A stretch of DNA of 64,000 nucleotides from Streptomyces sp. NBC_00775 (lineage in GTDB: Bacteria; Actinomycetota; Actinomycetes; Streptomycetales; Streptomycetaceae): contig NZ_CP108938.1 in assembly GCF_036347135.1 (NCBI RefSeq), positions 1,922,001-1,986,000 of the forward strand, given 5' to 3'. Within the stretch, counting starts at the first letter, position 1. Each line of letters starts with the position of its first letter. Positions 35,485-44,440 of the stretch are shown here, piece after piece. Below the pieces are notes generated by a model. That model searched no databases. It saw only the letters and a program-made list of their open reading frames with translations, and was not told where the DNA came from. The translations under genes and the position numbers were made by a program.

Positions 35485-35973
35485 ATGACGAGTGCAGGCG
35501 CACCCGCGCACCCCCACAGTGACGGCGGCTTCGCCCGCGCTCGCCGGGACTTCCGGGCCTGGCGGCGCACCCGCCCCTTCTGGGCGGGCCTGCTGGTACT
35601 CCTCGCTGCCGCGCCCATCATCTACTTCCCGTACTTCAACCTCTCCCTGGGCGCCCTGTCCGTGGCGATGTCCACCACCGCGGGGGCAGGATCCCTGGTC
35701 ATCGGCCTGACGCTGATCGTCCTTGGCGGACTTCTCTGGTTCCAGCCGGTCATCAGGTTCTTCGCCGGCTGCGTCGCCGTCTTCCTCGGTGTGCTGTCGC
35801 TCCCCATCTCCAACTTCGGCGGATTCCTCGTCGGCACGCTGTTCGCGGCCACGGGCGGGCTCCTGGCCCTGGCGTGGGGTCCGGTGGACGGGCACCCGGC
35901 GGACCTGTCCGGCGGCGGCACCCAGGAGCCGTCAGGCGCCGCCGGCTCCGAAGGAGGTCCGGCACATGAATGA
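35485..35973 (+). CDS. DUF6114 family membrane protein
   Basis: A 162-residue protein with four hydrophobic segments (AGLLVLLAAAPIIYF, VAMSTTAGAGSLVIG, LIVLGGLLWFQPVIRFFAG, VFLGVLSLPI..GTLFAATGGLLALAWG). It matches DUF6114. The start at 35485 is preceded by GGGAGC. It is usually next to DUF6230, as here, and the two probably act together at the membrane. It overlaps the next gene by eight bases. Confidence 0.82.
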   Translation: MTSAGAPAHPHSDGGFARARRDFRAWRRTRPFWAGLLVLLAAAPIIYFPYFNLSLGALSVAMSTTAGAGSLVIGLTLIVLGGLLWFQPVIRFFAGCVAVFLGVLSLPISNFGGFLVGTLFAATGGLLALAWGPVDGHPADLSGGGTQEPSGAAGSEGGPAHE

Positions 35974-37183
35974 CCCGTCACCCGACGCCCGCGGCGAGGC
36001 CGCAGAACCCCGCTCCGCCCGGCAGTCGAGAGGCCGGCACGCCGTTCCCCGCGCGTCAGCGCTGACGCGCCTGCGCCTGCCGCTCGGGAAGGCTCTCGCG
36101 CTGACCGCGCTGCCGACCGCCCTCATCCTGGGAAATCAACGCCTTCCCGAGTCCGCGGACACGAGCGCCACCGCGGCGCTCTCCGTTTCCGAAGAGGGGT
36201 CAGGCACGCCCGGAACCAGCGGTGTCGACTGCGCCCGCCCCGACGACACCTCAACCTCTGCGACGAACGCTCCCGCACACCCCACCCCGTCCGCTGATCC
36301 CCGCACGGTCGGCGCTCACCCGAGCGGGAAGCCCGTCAAGCCGCCGTCGCACGCGGACGACGAGGGAGCGGGCCCGACCCCAGCACCGACCGCCACTCCC
36401 ACCCCCTCGCCCAGCGCAACCTCCGCCACAACGAGCCTCGCGGACATCCTCGATCCCCTCTTCCACGACGACGCCGAGCAGCAAAGCCCGTCACCCGACG
36501 CGAGCCCCTCACTCCACGCGAGCCCTTCACCAAGATCGGCAACTTCGAGGCCAGAGTCCGGAGCACCGCCCGAGCCCCGGCTGTCCACCACGCCTGTATC
36601 ACCTGCTCCCAGCCACCGGGCCGTCGAGCCGTCGCCCCGACCGGAGTCCACCGGTGGAACCTCCCGAACCTGCGACATCAGTGATCTCAAGGCCCCCGAG
36701 GAACATGAGGCCGGCCGATTCTCCGCCGAGGCATGGAACATGAAGGGGAGCCGCCTCGAACTGCATGACCTCGTCTTCGGCGGCGTGGTGACCGTGGACA
36801 CGGCCGCCGGACCCAAGCGGGTGCTCAAGTTCTCCGCGGGGAGCGTCACGATCCGTGACCTGAAGATGGCCGTACCCGTCGGCCCGCAGATCCAGCACAT
36901 CGACGGGGCGCCCGGCTCGACGTCCACGCTGCGAGGCGACGGCATCACCATGTACGTCGAAAGCCTGACGGGCACCCTCTCCGGAGTCGAAGGCGTTCCC
37001 GTACCGCCCGTCCTCCGCCTGCACCTCACCCCGGACACCATTCCGGAGTGGCTCTACGACACGGTCGGGAAGCTTGACCTCAAGCTCCAACTCGGCCTGG
37101 ACGACGCCGACATTGACCAGGCCGGACAGACAGGCGGAAAACTCTCCATCCCGGGGATCCACGGGTACGGAACGCCACGCTGA
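35966..37183 (+). CDS. Proline-rich exported protein of the DUF6230/DUF6114 set (hypothetical)
   Basis: A 405-residue protein. An N-terminal hydrophobic segment (about 33-55, KALALTALPTALILGN) is followed by a long Pro/Ser/Thr-rich linker (about 65-235) and a C-terminal domain that begins at the only Cys-containing piece, RTCDISDLK, and carries beta-strand-like repeats (VTVDTAAGPKRVLKFSAGSV, GDGITMYVESLTGTL). The layout suggests a cell-wall-spanning or secreted protein whose tail lies outside. AAGGAGG stands before ATG 35966, which overlaps the DUF6114 stop. The function is unknown; the C-terminal domain is shared by other genes in such clusters (recollection). Confidence 0.72.
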   Translation: MNDPSPDARGEAAEPRSARQSRGRHAVPRASALTRLRLPLGKALALTALPTALILGNQRLPESADTSATAALSVSEEGSGTPGTSGVDCARPDDTSTSATNAPAHPTPSADPRTVGAHPSGKPVKPPSHADDEGAGPTPAPTATPTPSPSATSATTSLADILDPLFHDDAEQQSPSPDASPSLHASPSPRSATSRPESGAPPEPRLSTTPVSPAPSHRAVEPSPRPESTGGTSRTCDISDLKAPEEHEAGRFSAEAWNMKGSRLELHDLVFGGVVTVDTAAGPKRVLKFSAGSVTIRDLKMAVPVGPQIQHIDGAPGSTSTLRGDGITMYVESLTGTLSGVEGVPVPPVLRLHLTPDTIPEWLYDTVGKLDLKLQLGLDDADIDQAGQTGGKLSIPGIHGYGTPR

Positions 37184-37347
37184 AGCCAGCCGCAAGCGGC
37201 TGTGGTTGGTCGTGGTCATGGGTGACGACACCTGACCTGACTGCACGCCGAGCCCCAACGATGCACAGTTTGCTCATCGGCGACACCAGACCAGGAGTTT
37301 GCAGGCGCGGCTCGAGGCGACGTCGCCTCGAAGACACGGGAGAGGCA

Positions 37348-38016
37348 ATGCAGCCAGGGGAGATGGAGCGCGTCGATCTGGGTGAGGTGCCGTATGAGGT
37401 GGCGCAGGCCGACATGGCCGGTTGGGTGGCCGAGCGGAAGCAGGGGCGTACTGGGGATCGGCTGTTTCTGCTCACCCACCCTCCCGTGATCACCTACACG
37501 GCGCGGACACCGGCCGACCAACTGCCAGAACCGGCTTCACCGATCAGCCTGGTCGAAGTCGACCGGGGAGGTCACGCCACCTATCACGGGCCAGGGCAGC
37601 TGATCGGGTATCTCGTGCTGAACGTACGCGAGCTAGGACCGCGCGGCTTGATACGACGGATCGAACACGCCCTGATCCGTGCGCTGGGATCACTCGGGTT
37701 CGAGGCGATACGCCGGGACACACCCCGAGGCGCCGAGAGCCTGGTCGGCGTATGGACCCCCGGCCACCGCAAAATCGCCTCCATCGGCATGCGCATCAGC
37801 GGAGGCGTGACCAGCCACGGATTCGCGCTCAACGTCGACCCGGACCTCGACGTCTACACCACGTTCACGGCCTGCGCCCTGCCCGGTGTCCGGATGACCT
37901 CGTTGGCTCAACTCGCTGCCGAACTCGGCCGGCCCACGCCCACGGAGGAGCAGGTGAGGGATGCTGTAGCCGACGCCGTAACAGCCGAGCTGGCGCCAAC
38001 GCGCACACCCTCCTGA
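37348..38016 (+). CDS. lipB: Lipoyl(octanoyl) transferase LipB
   Basis: A 222-residue enzyme that moves octanoyl from acyl carrier protein to lipoyl domains. RGGHATYHGPGQLIGYLVLNV (residues 73-93), the catalytic Lys142 in HRKIASIGMRI and the acyl-accepting Cys176 in FTACALPG identify LipB. The N-terminal part is divergent from the main streptomycete LipB beside lipA as I recall it. No lipA is next to it here, so it could be a second or acquired copy. ATG 37348 follows gggagagg. Confidence 0.92.
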   Translation: MQPGEMERVDLGEVPYEVAQADMAGWVAERKQGRTGDRLFLLTHPPVITYTARTPADQLPEPASPISLVEVDRGGHATYHGPGQLIGYLVLNVRELGPRGLIRRIEHALIRALGSLGFEAIRRDTPRGAESLVGVWTPGHRKIASIGMRISGGVTSHGFALNVDPDLDVYTTFTACALPGVRMTSLAQLAAELGRPTPTEEQVRDAVADAVTAELAPTRTPS

Positions 38017-38049
38017 GCCGGGGCAGGCGCTTGCGCGGTGGCCGCCGCT

Positions 38050-38302
38050 CAGTTTCCAGTCCCCGCCTCCCGGTAGACCGTCGGCCATGGGCCGAACCGG
38101 CCCGGCATTTCCCGCCACCGACTGCTGGTGCGGAACCGCCAGATCCCCCCTCGACCTGCTCACGCAGCCGTTCAGGGTACGGACCGTGCTCGCCCATCGG
38201 CAGGAACGGCTCGGTCAACTGCTCCTGCTTGTCGGTGAGTTGCCTGCGCGTCACGATCGCCTTGCTACCGGCTTCGCCTCCCAGGCAGATCCGGATCGGC
38301 AA
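38050..38302 (-). pseudogene. IS5-family transposase N-terminal fragment
   Basis: Minus-strand reading gives RRQLTDKQEQLTEPFLPMGE and HGPYPERLREQVEGG. After a frame shift comes IWRFRTSSRWREMPGRFG and PWPTVYREAG. This is the N-terminus of an IS5-group transposase, without the DDE domain. Confidence 0.6.
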
Positions 38303-38641
38303 GATTGATCACGACATCACACAGGCCCGCCACCGGAGACCTGGCCGTGAACTTCCAGCTCCGCAGGGAGTCGGTGTCGATCGAGCCGGTAGAGCACGGT
38401 ATCGGCTTCATCCGCACCCAGGCAGATCGAGGCCATCATCTGGAGCCGGCAGGTCACCGGGAGCCGGTAACGGCGACTGCCGGGCGGGCGGCCCCGATGG
38501 CCGCGTTCGGCGCGGCGGACCTGGAGGGCTTGCGCGACCGGAAGCGAACCACTCCACTCGCGGCTCGCACCGACCCGATGACAGGGATGGCGCCGGCACG
38601 CGGCTTCCTGGCGCTGCTGGGATATGGGCCAGCACCTCGAC
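38303..38641. other. Gap upstream of the 38.6 kb promoter, no recognised gene
   Basis: About 340 bases. Frames are open on the plus strand but show no motif I recognise. Confidence 0.35.
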
Positions 38642-38692
38642 TTGGAAATTGTAAACTGATCGGTTTACGATGGGCTTGAAACCGACCGGTTT
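38642..38692 (+). promoter_or_regulatory. Promoter with two operators of the AAACCGATCGGTTT type (YhgE-like gene)
   Basis: A -35-like ttggaa at 38642 and a -10-like tacgat at 38666 are 18 bases apart. Operator 1 AAACTGATCGGTTT at 38653-38666 fills the spacer; operator 2 AAACCGACCGGTTT at 38679-38692 lies downstream. Both are one-base variants of the palindrome. Confidence 0.7.
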
Positions 38693-38844
38693 CATCAGTC
38701 GGAGTCCCGGCGGGGTGCTGCATCTCCGGTTCCGCGTCGACGGCCGTGTGTGCCGGGATTGAACGTTCCGAGGGTCGCCGGACCGCAATGAAGCTGTCCG
38801 TCCCTCTCCGAATATGAGTGTGTTGTCCGAGACCGGAGTAAGTC

Positions 38845-40143
38845 ATGAGTGGGATTCACCCGTTCCGCGTCCTGCGTGCCAAACCCCTATGGATCGCCAA
38901 TGGCGTCATCACGGGCGTTCTCGCGCTGCTGTTCACCGTGTTCTATGTCGGGGCCAATATCGATCCCGTCGATCACATGAAGAATCTGCCCGTCGGCCTG
39001 GTCAACGCCGACAAGGGGGCCGCTGTCGGTGGCAAGCAGGTCAACCTCGGGGCTCGGATCACCGAGTCGATCAAGAAGTCCACCGCGAGCGGGGACAAGA
39101 TCGACTGGAAGGTGATGGACGAGAAGGAGATGAAGAAGGAACTCGGCAAGGGCAAGCTGTACGGCGCGCTCGTCGTCCCCGCCGACTTCACCTCCGCCAC
39201 CACCGCACTCACCAGCGCCGCGACCACCGGGGCCCCGACCCGTCCGACACTGACGGTGCTGACCAACCAGTCCGCCGGCAGTGTGGGCTCCAGTCTGGCC
39301 CGGACCGCGACGACGCAGGCTGCCGAAAGCGCCTCGCTCCAGGTGGGCAAGGAGCTCACGTCCCAGGGCGGAACGGGGGAGGCGAAGCTGCCCGCCGCGG
39401 CACGCGTCCTGCTGGCCGACCCGGCCGCCGTCACCGTCGAGGACGGCCATCCCCTCGACTCGCACAGCGGCCTGGGCCTGACGGCGTTCTACTACGCGCT
39501 CGTCCTGGTGGTGTGCGGCATGCTCTCCGCCAACGTCATCAGCGGCCAGGTGGACCACGCCCTCGGCTACACCCACAACGACATGGGCCCGCTGCGCCTG
39601 CACCGCCCGCTGATCCGGGCGACCCGGGCGCAGACCCTCGCCATCAGCAGCACTCTCATGGCCGGGCTGTCCCTGCTGATGGGGAGCCTGGTCATGGCGG
39701 GCGCGGTCGGCCTCATGGGAATGCACGCCGCCCATCTGCCACTGCTGTGGCTCTACTCGGTGTGCGCCATCGCGGTCTCCGGGATCGGTGCGCTGACCCT
39801 GCTCGCCGTCTTCGGCACGCCCGGCATGCTGGTGGTCACGCTGGTCTTCATCGGGATGGCGGTGCCGACGGCCAACGCCACCACGCCGCTTCAGGCGTTG
39901 CCCGGTTTCTACCGCTTCCTGGCGGAGTTCGAACCGCTGCGGCAGATCACCGGCGGCATCCGCTCGATCCTCTATTACGACGCCCAGGCCGACGCCGGCC
40001 TGACCCGGGGCTGGGTCATGATGGCCGTCGGCCTCGTGGCAGCCGCCCTCTTCGGCTTCGGCATGACCAGCTGGTACGACCGCAAGGGGCTCCACCGTAT
40101 CCCCGTCGAGACGGAGCCCGAGAAGACCGCTGCCCCGGCGTAG
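38845..40143 (+). CDS. YhgE/Pip-like membrane protein (ABC-2 type permease-like)
   Basis: A 432-residue membrane protein: one N-terminal helix (LWIANGVITGVLALLFTVFYVG), a soluble loop of about 170 residues starting PVGLVNADKGA, then five or six C-terminal helices. This is the layout of YhgE/Pip and of DUF3533 export-type permeases; no ATPase is nearby. It may export a compound made or altered by the regulon. ATG 38845 follows GGAGTAAG. A terminator stem lies just after the stop. Confidence 0.82.
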   Translation: MSGIHPFRVLRAKPLWIANGVITGVLALLFTVFYVGANIDPVDHMKNLPVGLVNADKGAAVGGKQVNLGARITESIKKSTASGDKIDWKVMDEKEMKKELGKGKLYGALVVPADFTSATTALTSAATTGAPTRPTLTVLTNQSAGSVGSSLARTATTQAAESASLQVGKELTSQGGTGEAKLPAAARVLLADPAAVTVEDGHPLDSHSGLGLTAFYYALVLVVCGMLSANVISGQVDHALGYTHNDMGPLRLHRPLIRATRAQTLAISSTLMAGLSLLMGSLVMAGAVGLMGMHAAHLPLLWLYSVCAIAVSGIGALTLLAVFGTPGMLVVTLVFIGMAVPTANATTPLQALPGFYRFLAEFEPLRQITGGIRSILYYDAQADAGLTRGWVMMAVGLVAAALFGFGMTSWYDRKGLHRIPVETEPEKTAAPA

Positions 40144-40163
40144 CGGAGGCGGCTCACCCAAGA

Positions 40164-40189
40164 CGGGGCCATTACTCGGAGTGGCCCCG
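40164..40189 (+). terminator. Terminator after YhgE-like gene
   Basis: An 8-bp stem (cggggcca/tggccccg) 20 bases after the stop. Confidence 0.6.
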
Positions 40190-40235
40190 GTGTGCGTCGC
40201 CCCCTGTGGGGACGAGAGGCGCGTGCACCATCAGG

Positions 40236-40275
40236 GCTCGGCGACGGTCTCTCCCCCGAGATCGTCGCCGAGCCT
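40236..40275. terminator. Second strong hairpin
   Basis: The 11-bp perfect arms ggctcggcgac (40236-40246) and gtcgccgagcc (40265-40275) continue inward through ggtctc/gagatc. This may isolate the YhgE-like gene from the TetR transcript. Confidence 0.65.
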
Positions 40276-40330
40276 CTGAGCGGCCTTCAGGCGGCCGCGC
40301 GGCGGCGGGCGTCTTCCCGGCACCCTATGT

Positions 40331-40344
40331 AAACCGATCGGTTT
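40331..40344 (+). promoter_or_regulatory. Single AAACCGATCGGTTT operator upstream of TetR
   Basis: A perfect 14-bp palindrome ending 32 bases before the ATG at 40377. This predicts autorepression of the regulator. No second copy follows. Confidence 0.7.
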
Positions 40345-40376
40345 CTTTTTCGTCCGATTCGAGTTAACCTCGCGGT

Positions 40377-40946
40377 ATGACCACCAAAGTGAAGCAAAGC
40401 CCCCGGGAGCGGCTGCTGGAGGCAGCGGCCACGCTCACCTACCGCGACGGCGTCGGCATCGGCGTCGAGGCGCTGTGCAAGGCGGCGGGGGTGTCGAAGC
40501 GCTCCATGTACCAGCTGTTCGAGAGCAAGGACGAACTGCTGGCGGCGAGCCTGGAGGAGCGTGCCGCTGCCTTCGCGGCCGGTCTCCTGCCGGCGGCGGA
40601 CGATGGCCGCTCACCCCGCGAGCGGATCCTGTACGTCTTCGAGCGGGTGGAGTCGCAGGCGGGTGCGCCCGACTTCCAAGGCTGCCGGTACCTGGCTGTG
40701 CAGATCGAGCTCAAGGATCAGACCCACCCCGCGAGCCGGGTGGCCCACCAGATCAAAGCGAACCTGACGGCCTTTTTCCGTTCCGAGGCCGAACAGGGCG
40801 GGGCGAGCAACCCCGACCTGCTGGCCCGGCAGCTCATCCTGGTCTTCGACGGCGCCAGCGCCCGCGCGGGAATCCAGGCCGACAACCTGACCGGGCTCAT
40901 CGCACCCACCGTGGTCACCCTGCTCGATGCGGCAGACATGCGCTGA
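40377..40946 (+). CDS. TetR/AcrR-family regulator, candidate master of the AAACCGATCGGTTT regulon
   Basis: A 189-residue regulator. HTH at about residues 12-55 (RLLEAAATLTYRDGVGI, ALCKAAGVSKRSMYQLFESKDELL). The C-terminal domain has a Cys in FQGCRYLAVQIEL and ends with DLLARQLILVFDGASARAG. Its own promoter carries one copy of the palindrome, so it is the first candidate for the protein that binds it; the second is the TetR at 41034. It is transcribed alone, and a terminator stands upstream. Confidence 0.88.
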   Translation: MTTKVKQSPRERLLEAAATLTYRDGVGIGVEALCKAAGVSKRSMYQLFESKDELLAASLEERAAAFAAGLLPAADDGRSPRERILYVFERVESQAGAPDFQGCRYLAVQIELKDQTHPASRVAHQIKANLTAFFRSEAEQGGASNPDLLARQLILVFDGASARAGIQADNLTGLIAPTVVTLLDAADMR

Positions 40947-41033
40947 CGCGCCCCGGGTTCGAGCAGGCTCGGAGGCCGAAGCGCTCTTTCGGGTTGATGC
41001 CAGTCTCCGGCAGCCGGAGCAGCGCCCACGGCC

Positions 41034-41567
41034 TCACGCCCTTGCCTCCCGGTGATCGGAGGAAAGCCCGATGGCCGTAAGCGTGTTGCCGAGCATGCCG
41101 CAGGCAAAGAAGCTTGCGGTCTCGCGGACGTCGGCACCCAGCGACAGGTGCACGGTTTCCCACAGTCTCATCCAGCCGGTCCGGACGAGCTCGCCCGTCT
41201 GGTCATCGCCCTCCGCCTCAGCGGCCGCGACGACGGCGTATCCCTGCATCTGCATCAGGAGCGTTTCGGGGCGCGCCGAGATGAGCCGCGCGTACGCGTC
41301 CGTCATGGCATGCAGGGTCTGCTCGCCGCCCTCCGCCCCGTCGGCCGCCCGCTCGAAAGCCAGGCGGGTGTCTTCCATGCTCCGCACCAACGCGGCGACG
41401 AAGATCGCCTTCTTGCCCGGGAAGAGTCGGAAGAGGTACGGCTGCGTGACGCCGACGCGTTTGGCGATCACCTCGGTGGAAGTGCCGTAGTAGCCCTTGA
41501 GCGCGAACTCGGCGATCGCTGCGCGGACGACGCTTTCGCGCCTCTCTTGCGCACTGATCCTGGCCAT
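41034..41567 (-). CDS. TetR/AcrR-family regulator (divergent from SDR 2)
   Basis: A 177-residue regulator. HTH at residues 6-50 (QERRESVVRAAIAEFALKGYYG, VIAKRVGVTQPYLFRLFPGKK). The ligand domain includes ARPETLLMQMQGYAVVAAAEAEG and a Cys in FACGMLG. The ATG at 41567 was chosen as the HTH follows directly; the frame remains open further upstream. It faces the SDR gene at 41868 across a promoter carrying the two-palindrome array. The copy at 25.1-25.4 kb has the same layout but has decayed. It is either the regulator of the palindromes or a partner of the 40.4 kb TetR. Confidence 0.87.
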   Translation of the reverse strand: MARISAQERRESVVRAAIAEFALKGYYGTSTEVIAKRVGVTQPYLFRLFPGKKAIFVAALVRSMEDTRLAFERAADGAEGGEQTLHAMTDAYARLISARPETLLMQMQGYAVVAAAEAEGDDQTGELVRTGWMRLWETVHLSLGADVRETASFFACGMLGNTLTAIGLSSDHREARA

Positions 41568-41800
41568 GCCGCCATTGTGGCAGGCGCCGGTCGGTTTGCG
41601 TCCGCCGGCAAGGCACCTGACCGGGCGCCGGTCCGCAGGGCCCGCCCTTGTGGCGGCCGACCGCCATGAGACGGCCTCCTGTCTGCCGCGCGCCACAAAC
41701 AGTGCTCCGCCCCGCCTTGGGCGAGACGCCGCAGCCGCCGCGCAGCCCGATCGGCCTCAGCGCGCAGAGGTGGCACGGCCCGGATCGGGTTGGCCCTAGC

Positions 41801-41850
41801 TTGCACATGGAAACCGATCGGTTTACTATGGTCGGAAACTGATCAGTTTC
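41801..41850 (+). promoter_or_regulatory. Promoter with two operators (SDR 2)
   Basis: -35-like ttgcac (41801-41806) and -10-like tactat (41824-41829), 17 apart. Operator 1 AAACCGATCGGTTT at 41811-41824 fills the spacer; operator 2 is GAAACTGATCAGTTTC at 41835-41850, a perfect 16-bp palindrome. Confidence 0.75.
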
Positions 41851-41867
41851 TAACGAGTCGGGAATCC

Positions 41868-42686
41868 ATGATGACGATGAACCGGCCGGTGGCACTCGTG
41901 ACGGGTGCGTCATCCGGCATCGGGAAGGAAACCGCGCTCGCCCTGGTCGCAGCCGGATTCAACGTGGTCGGCACAAGCCGCGACACCTCACGCGTCACCC
42001 CGCTCGACGGCGTGACGTTCCTCGGGCTCGACGTCGCCAGTGACGCCTCGGTCGCCACAGCGGTCCAGGAGGTGAGCGAGCGGTTCGGGCGGATCGACGT
42101 CCTGGTCAACAACGCCGGCGTCGGCTCGATGGGTGCGGCCGAGGAAACCTCCGTCGCGCAGGCCCAGGGCGTCTTCGACACCAACGTCTTCGGGGTCATG
42201 CGCATGGTGAACGAGGTCCTGCCGCACATGCGTGCCCAGGGACGCGGCCGCATCATCAACATCTCGTCCGTACTCGGGTTCATGCCCCAGCCGTACATGG
42301 CCGCCTACGCCGCCTCCAAGCATGCGATCGAGGGCTACACCGAGTCCCTGGACCACGAGGTCCGCGACCACGACATCCGGGCGCTCATCGTCGAACCCGC
42401 CTACACCAGGACCGGATTCGAGGCCAACAGCGCGAAGCCCGACACCCCCCTGCACGCCTACGCGAAGCAGCGGCTCACCGTCGACCGCGTGATGGCGGAG
42501 GCGGTCAGGGACGGTGACGCCCCCGCCGTCGTCGCCAAGGCGATCGTCGCGGCAGCGACCGACGCCAAACCGAAGCTGCGCTACACCGCCGGCCCCCTGG
42601 CCGGACGCGCGCGCATACTGCGCCGCGTCGCTCCCGCCCAGGTCTTCGACAAGCAGATCCGCAAGATGAACAAACTGGCCGGCTGA
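41868..42686 (+). CDS. SDR-family oxidoreductase (paralogue of 25588-26403)
   Basis: A 272-residue SDR, strongly similar to SDR 1 along its whole length. ALVTGASSGIGKETALALVA, NNAGVGSMGAAEETSVA, Ser in INISSVLGF, Tyr/Lys in YAASKHAIEGYTE. Many blocks, for example AQAQGVFDTNVFGVMRMV, are identical or nearly so. The start was set at 41868, the second of two candidate ATGs (41868 and 41871). It is followed by a broken CocE-type hydrolase gene after 28 bases. Confidence 0.9.
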   Translation: MMTMNRPVALVTGASSGIGKETALALVAAGFNVVGTSRDTSRVTPLDGVTFLGLDVASDASVATAVQEVSERFGRIDVLVNNAGVGSMGAAEETSVAQAQGVFDTNVFGVMRMVNEVLPHMRAQGRGRIINISSVLGFMPQPYMAAYAASKHAIEGYTESLDHEVRDHDIRALIVEPAYTRTGFEANSAKPDTPLHAYAKQRLTVDRVMAEAVRDGDAPAVVAKAIVAAATDAKPKLRYTAGPLAGRARILRRVAPAQVFDKQIRKMNKLAG

Positions 42687-42714
42687 CGCCTGCCCGCACT
42701 CAAGCACCCCGCAA

Positions 42715-44267
42715 GAGAGCGACGGTTGCGACACCGTACGGTGGGCCGCCGCCCTGCCCGGCTCGAACGGCTCCGTCGGCATGATCGGCGGCAGCTACTT
42801 CGGCAACACCCAGTGGATGGCGGCGCTGTCGAAGCCACCGGAGCTGAAGGCCATCGATCCGATGATCACCTGGTCCGACCCGGACGACGGGCTGTGGACG
42901 CGTGGCGGCGCGATCGAGCTCGGCCTCACCGTGCCCTGGTCGCTCCTGCAGGGTGCCGACACCCTGATGCGCCGTCACTCCACCGACCTCGACGGGCTCG
43001 TGAACGGCATCACCGGGCTCGTGCAGGATTTCGACGGCCTGGCGAGCGGCGGTTACGGGAAGCTGCCCGCCGGGCGGTTTCCCGCGTTCGCCCGGCACGA
43101 CCTGCCCGAGCTGGGCTACGAGCGTTCCCGGCGCGAGCCCGAGTGGGCGGCGTCCTGCACTGTCGCGGGCCGGCACGGCGAGGTCGATCTGCCCACCTTC
43201 CAGGTCGGCGGCTGGTTCGACATCTTCGGCCAAGGCACGCTCGACAACTTCACCGCCATGCGCCGCGCCGGCCGGTCCGCCACGCTGGTCATGGGCCCGT
43301 GGACCCACACCAACTTGCGGCACGTGGTCGGTGACGTCAACTTCGGGTTCGGCGCGAACTCCGACTTCATGGGCATGCGCGGACGCCTGCACGACATGCA
43401 GTTCGACTGGTTCCGGCGCACGATCGGCGACGGCGAGGCTGTGGAGCCGGACGCGGGCACGGTGCTGCTGTTCGTCATGGGCATCAACCAGTGGCGCGAG
43501 GAGACGGAATGGCCCCTGCCGCGGGCCGTGGATACGGACTTCCACCTGCGCGCCGACGGACGCCTGACGCAGGAGCCGCCGTCCGCCTCCGAGCAGGCCG
43601 AGGAGTTCACCTACGACCCCATGGACCCGGTGCCGACCACCGGCGGCGCGCTCCTCATGGGCGGCGGGCTCCTGAACACCGACGAGTTCCGTCCCGGGCC
43701 GCTCGACCAGGCGCGGCCGTCGAGGCGCGCGAGGACGTCCTGGTCTTCACCACCGAACTGCTCACCGAGGACGTCGAGGTGACCGGCCGGGTCCGGGCGG
43801 TGCTCTTCGCTGCCACGGACGGCCCCTCGACCGACTGGGTGGCACGCCTGTGCGACGTCGATGAGATGGGCGTCTCCCGCAATGTGGCCGACGGCATGGT
43901 AAGGGTGCGCGCTGCGACACCGGGCGAGGCGGCCGAGCACGTCGTGGACCTGTGGTCGACCAGCGTCGTCTTCCGGGCGGGGCACCGGATACGGGTCCAG
44001 GTCACCTACAGCAACTTCCCCCGCTGGGACCGCAATCTCAACACGGGCGAACCCGAGGAGAGCGCGACCACGGCCCGAGTGGCCCGGCAGCAGGTCTTCC
44101 ACGACCCCGCCCGACCCTCCCGCATCGTCCTGCCGGTGGTTCCGGTCCCAGCGCCGCCGACAGTCGGCCGCCCTTGGCCGCCGACCCCGGGCCGGCCGGG
44201 GACGGCGGCCGGGCACGCCGGCGATACCGAGCCGTACGGCACGCCACTCCTCACGTCACCCCGCTGA
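42715..44267 (+). pseudogene. CocE/NonD-family hydrolase, 5' truncated and frameshifted
   Basis: The first frame (about 42715-43715) has the CocE-type nucleophile loop GMIGGSYFGNTQW near 42781, Asp in VGGWFDIF and His in GPWTHTNLRH. The C-terminal jelly-roll domain continues in a second frame from about 43715 (VEAREDVLVFTTELLTEDVEVTG..RHRIRVQVTYSNFPRWDRNL) to the stop at 44267. A frameshift near 43710-43720 divides it. The N-terminus before ESDGCDTVRW is missing, about 90 residues if compared with usual members. The SDR-distal junction lies directly after SDR 2, suggesting deletion or recombination joined the two. An esterase was probably part of the pathway once. Confidence 0.75.
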
Positions 44268-44440
44268 ACTCCGTGGGCCCAGCCGGGCCACGTCGATCAC
44301 TGGCAGGCTCGCGGCTTCACCGGCCTGCGACGGGCGAGTACGGACTTCGCCGATGGACACGAGGCCAGCCCCTGAAGCCTGAGCTCCGCCCGACTCCACC
44401 TCGACCCCGCGTGCCGTAGTCATCCGGTGCTCAACCCGAC

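Noticed and set aside
38887..40161. A 424-codon minus frame opposite the YhgE-like gene
   Set aside because: Rich in Asp, His and Gln with no hydrophobic core or motif; it is the shadow of the membrane protein.
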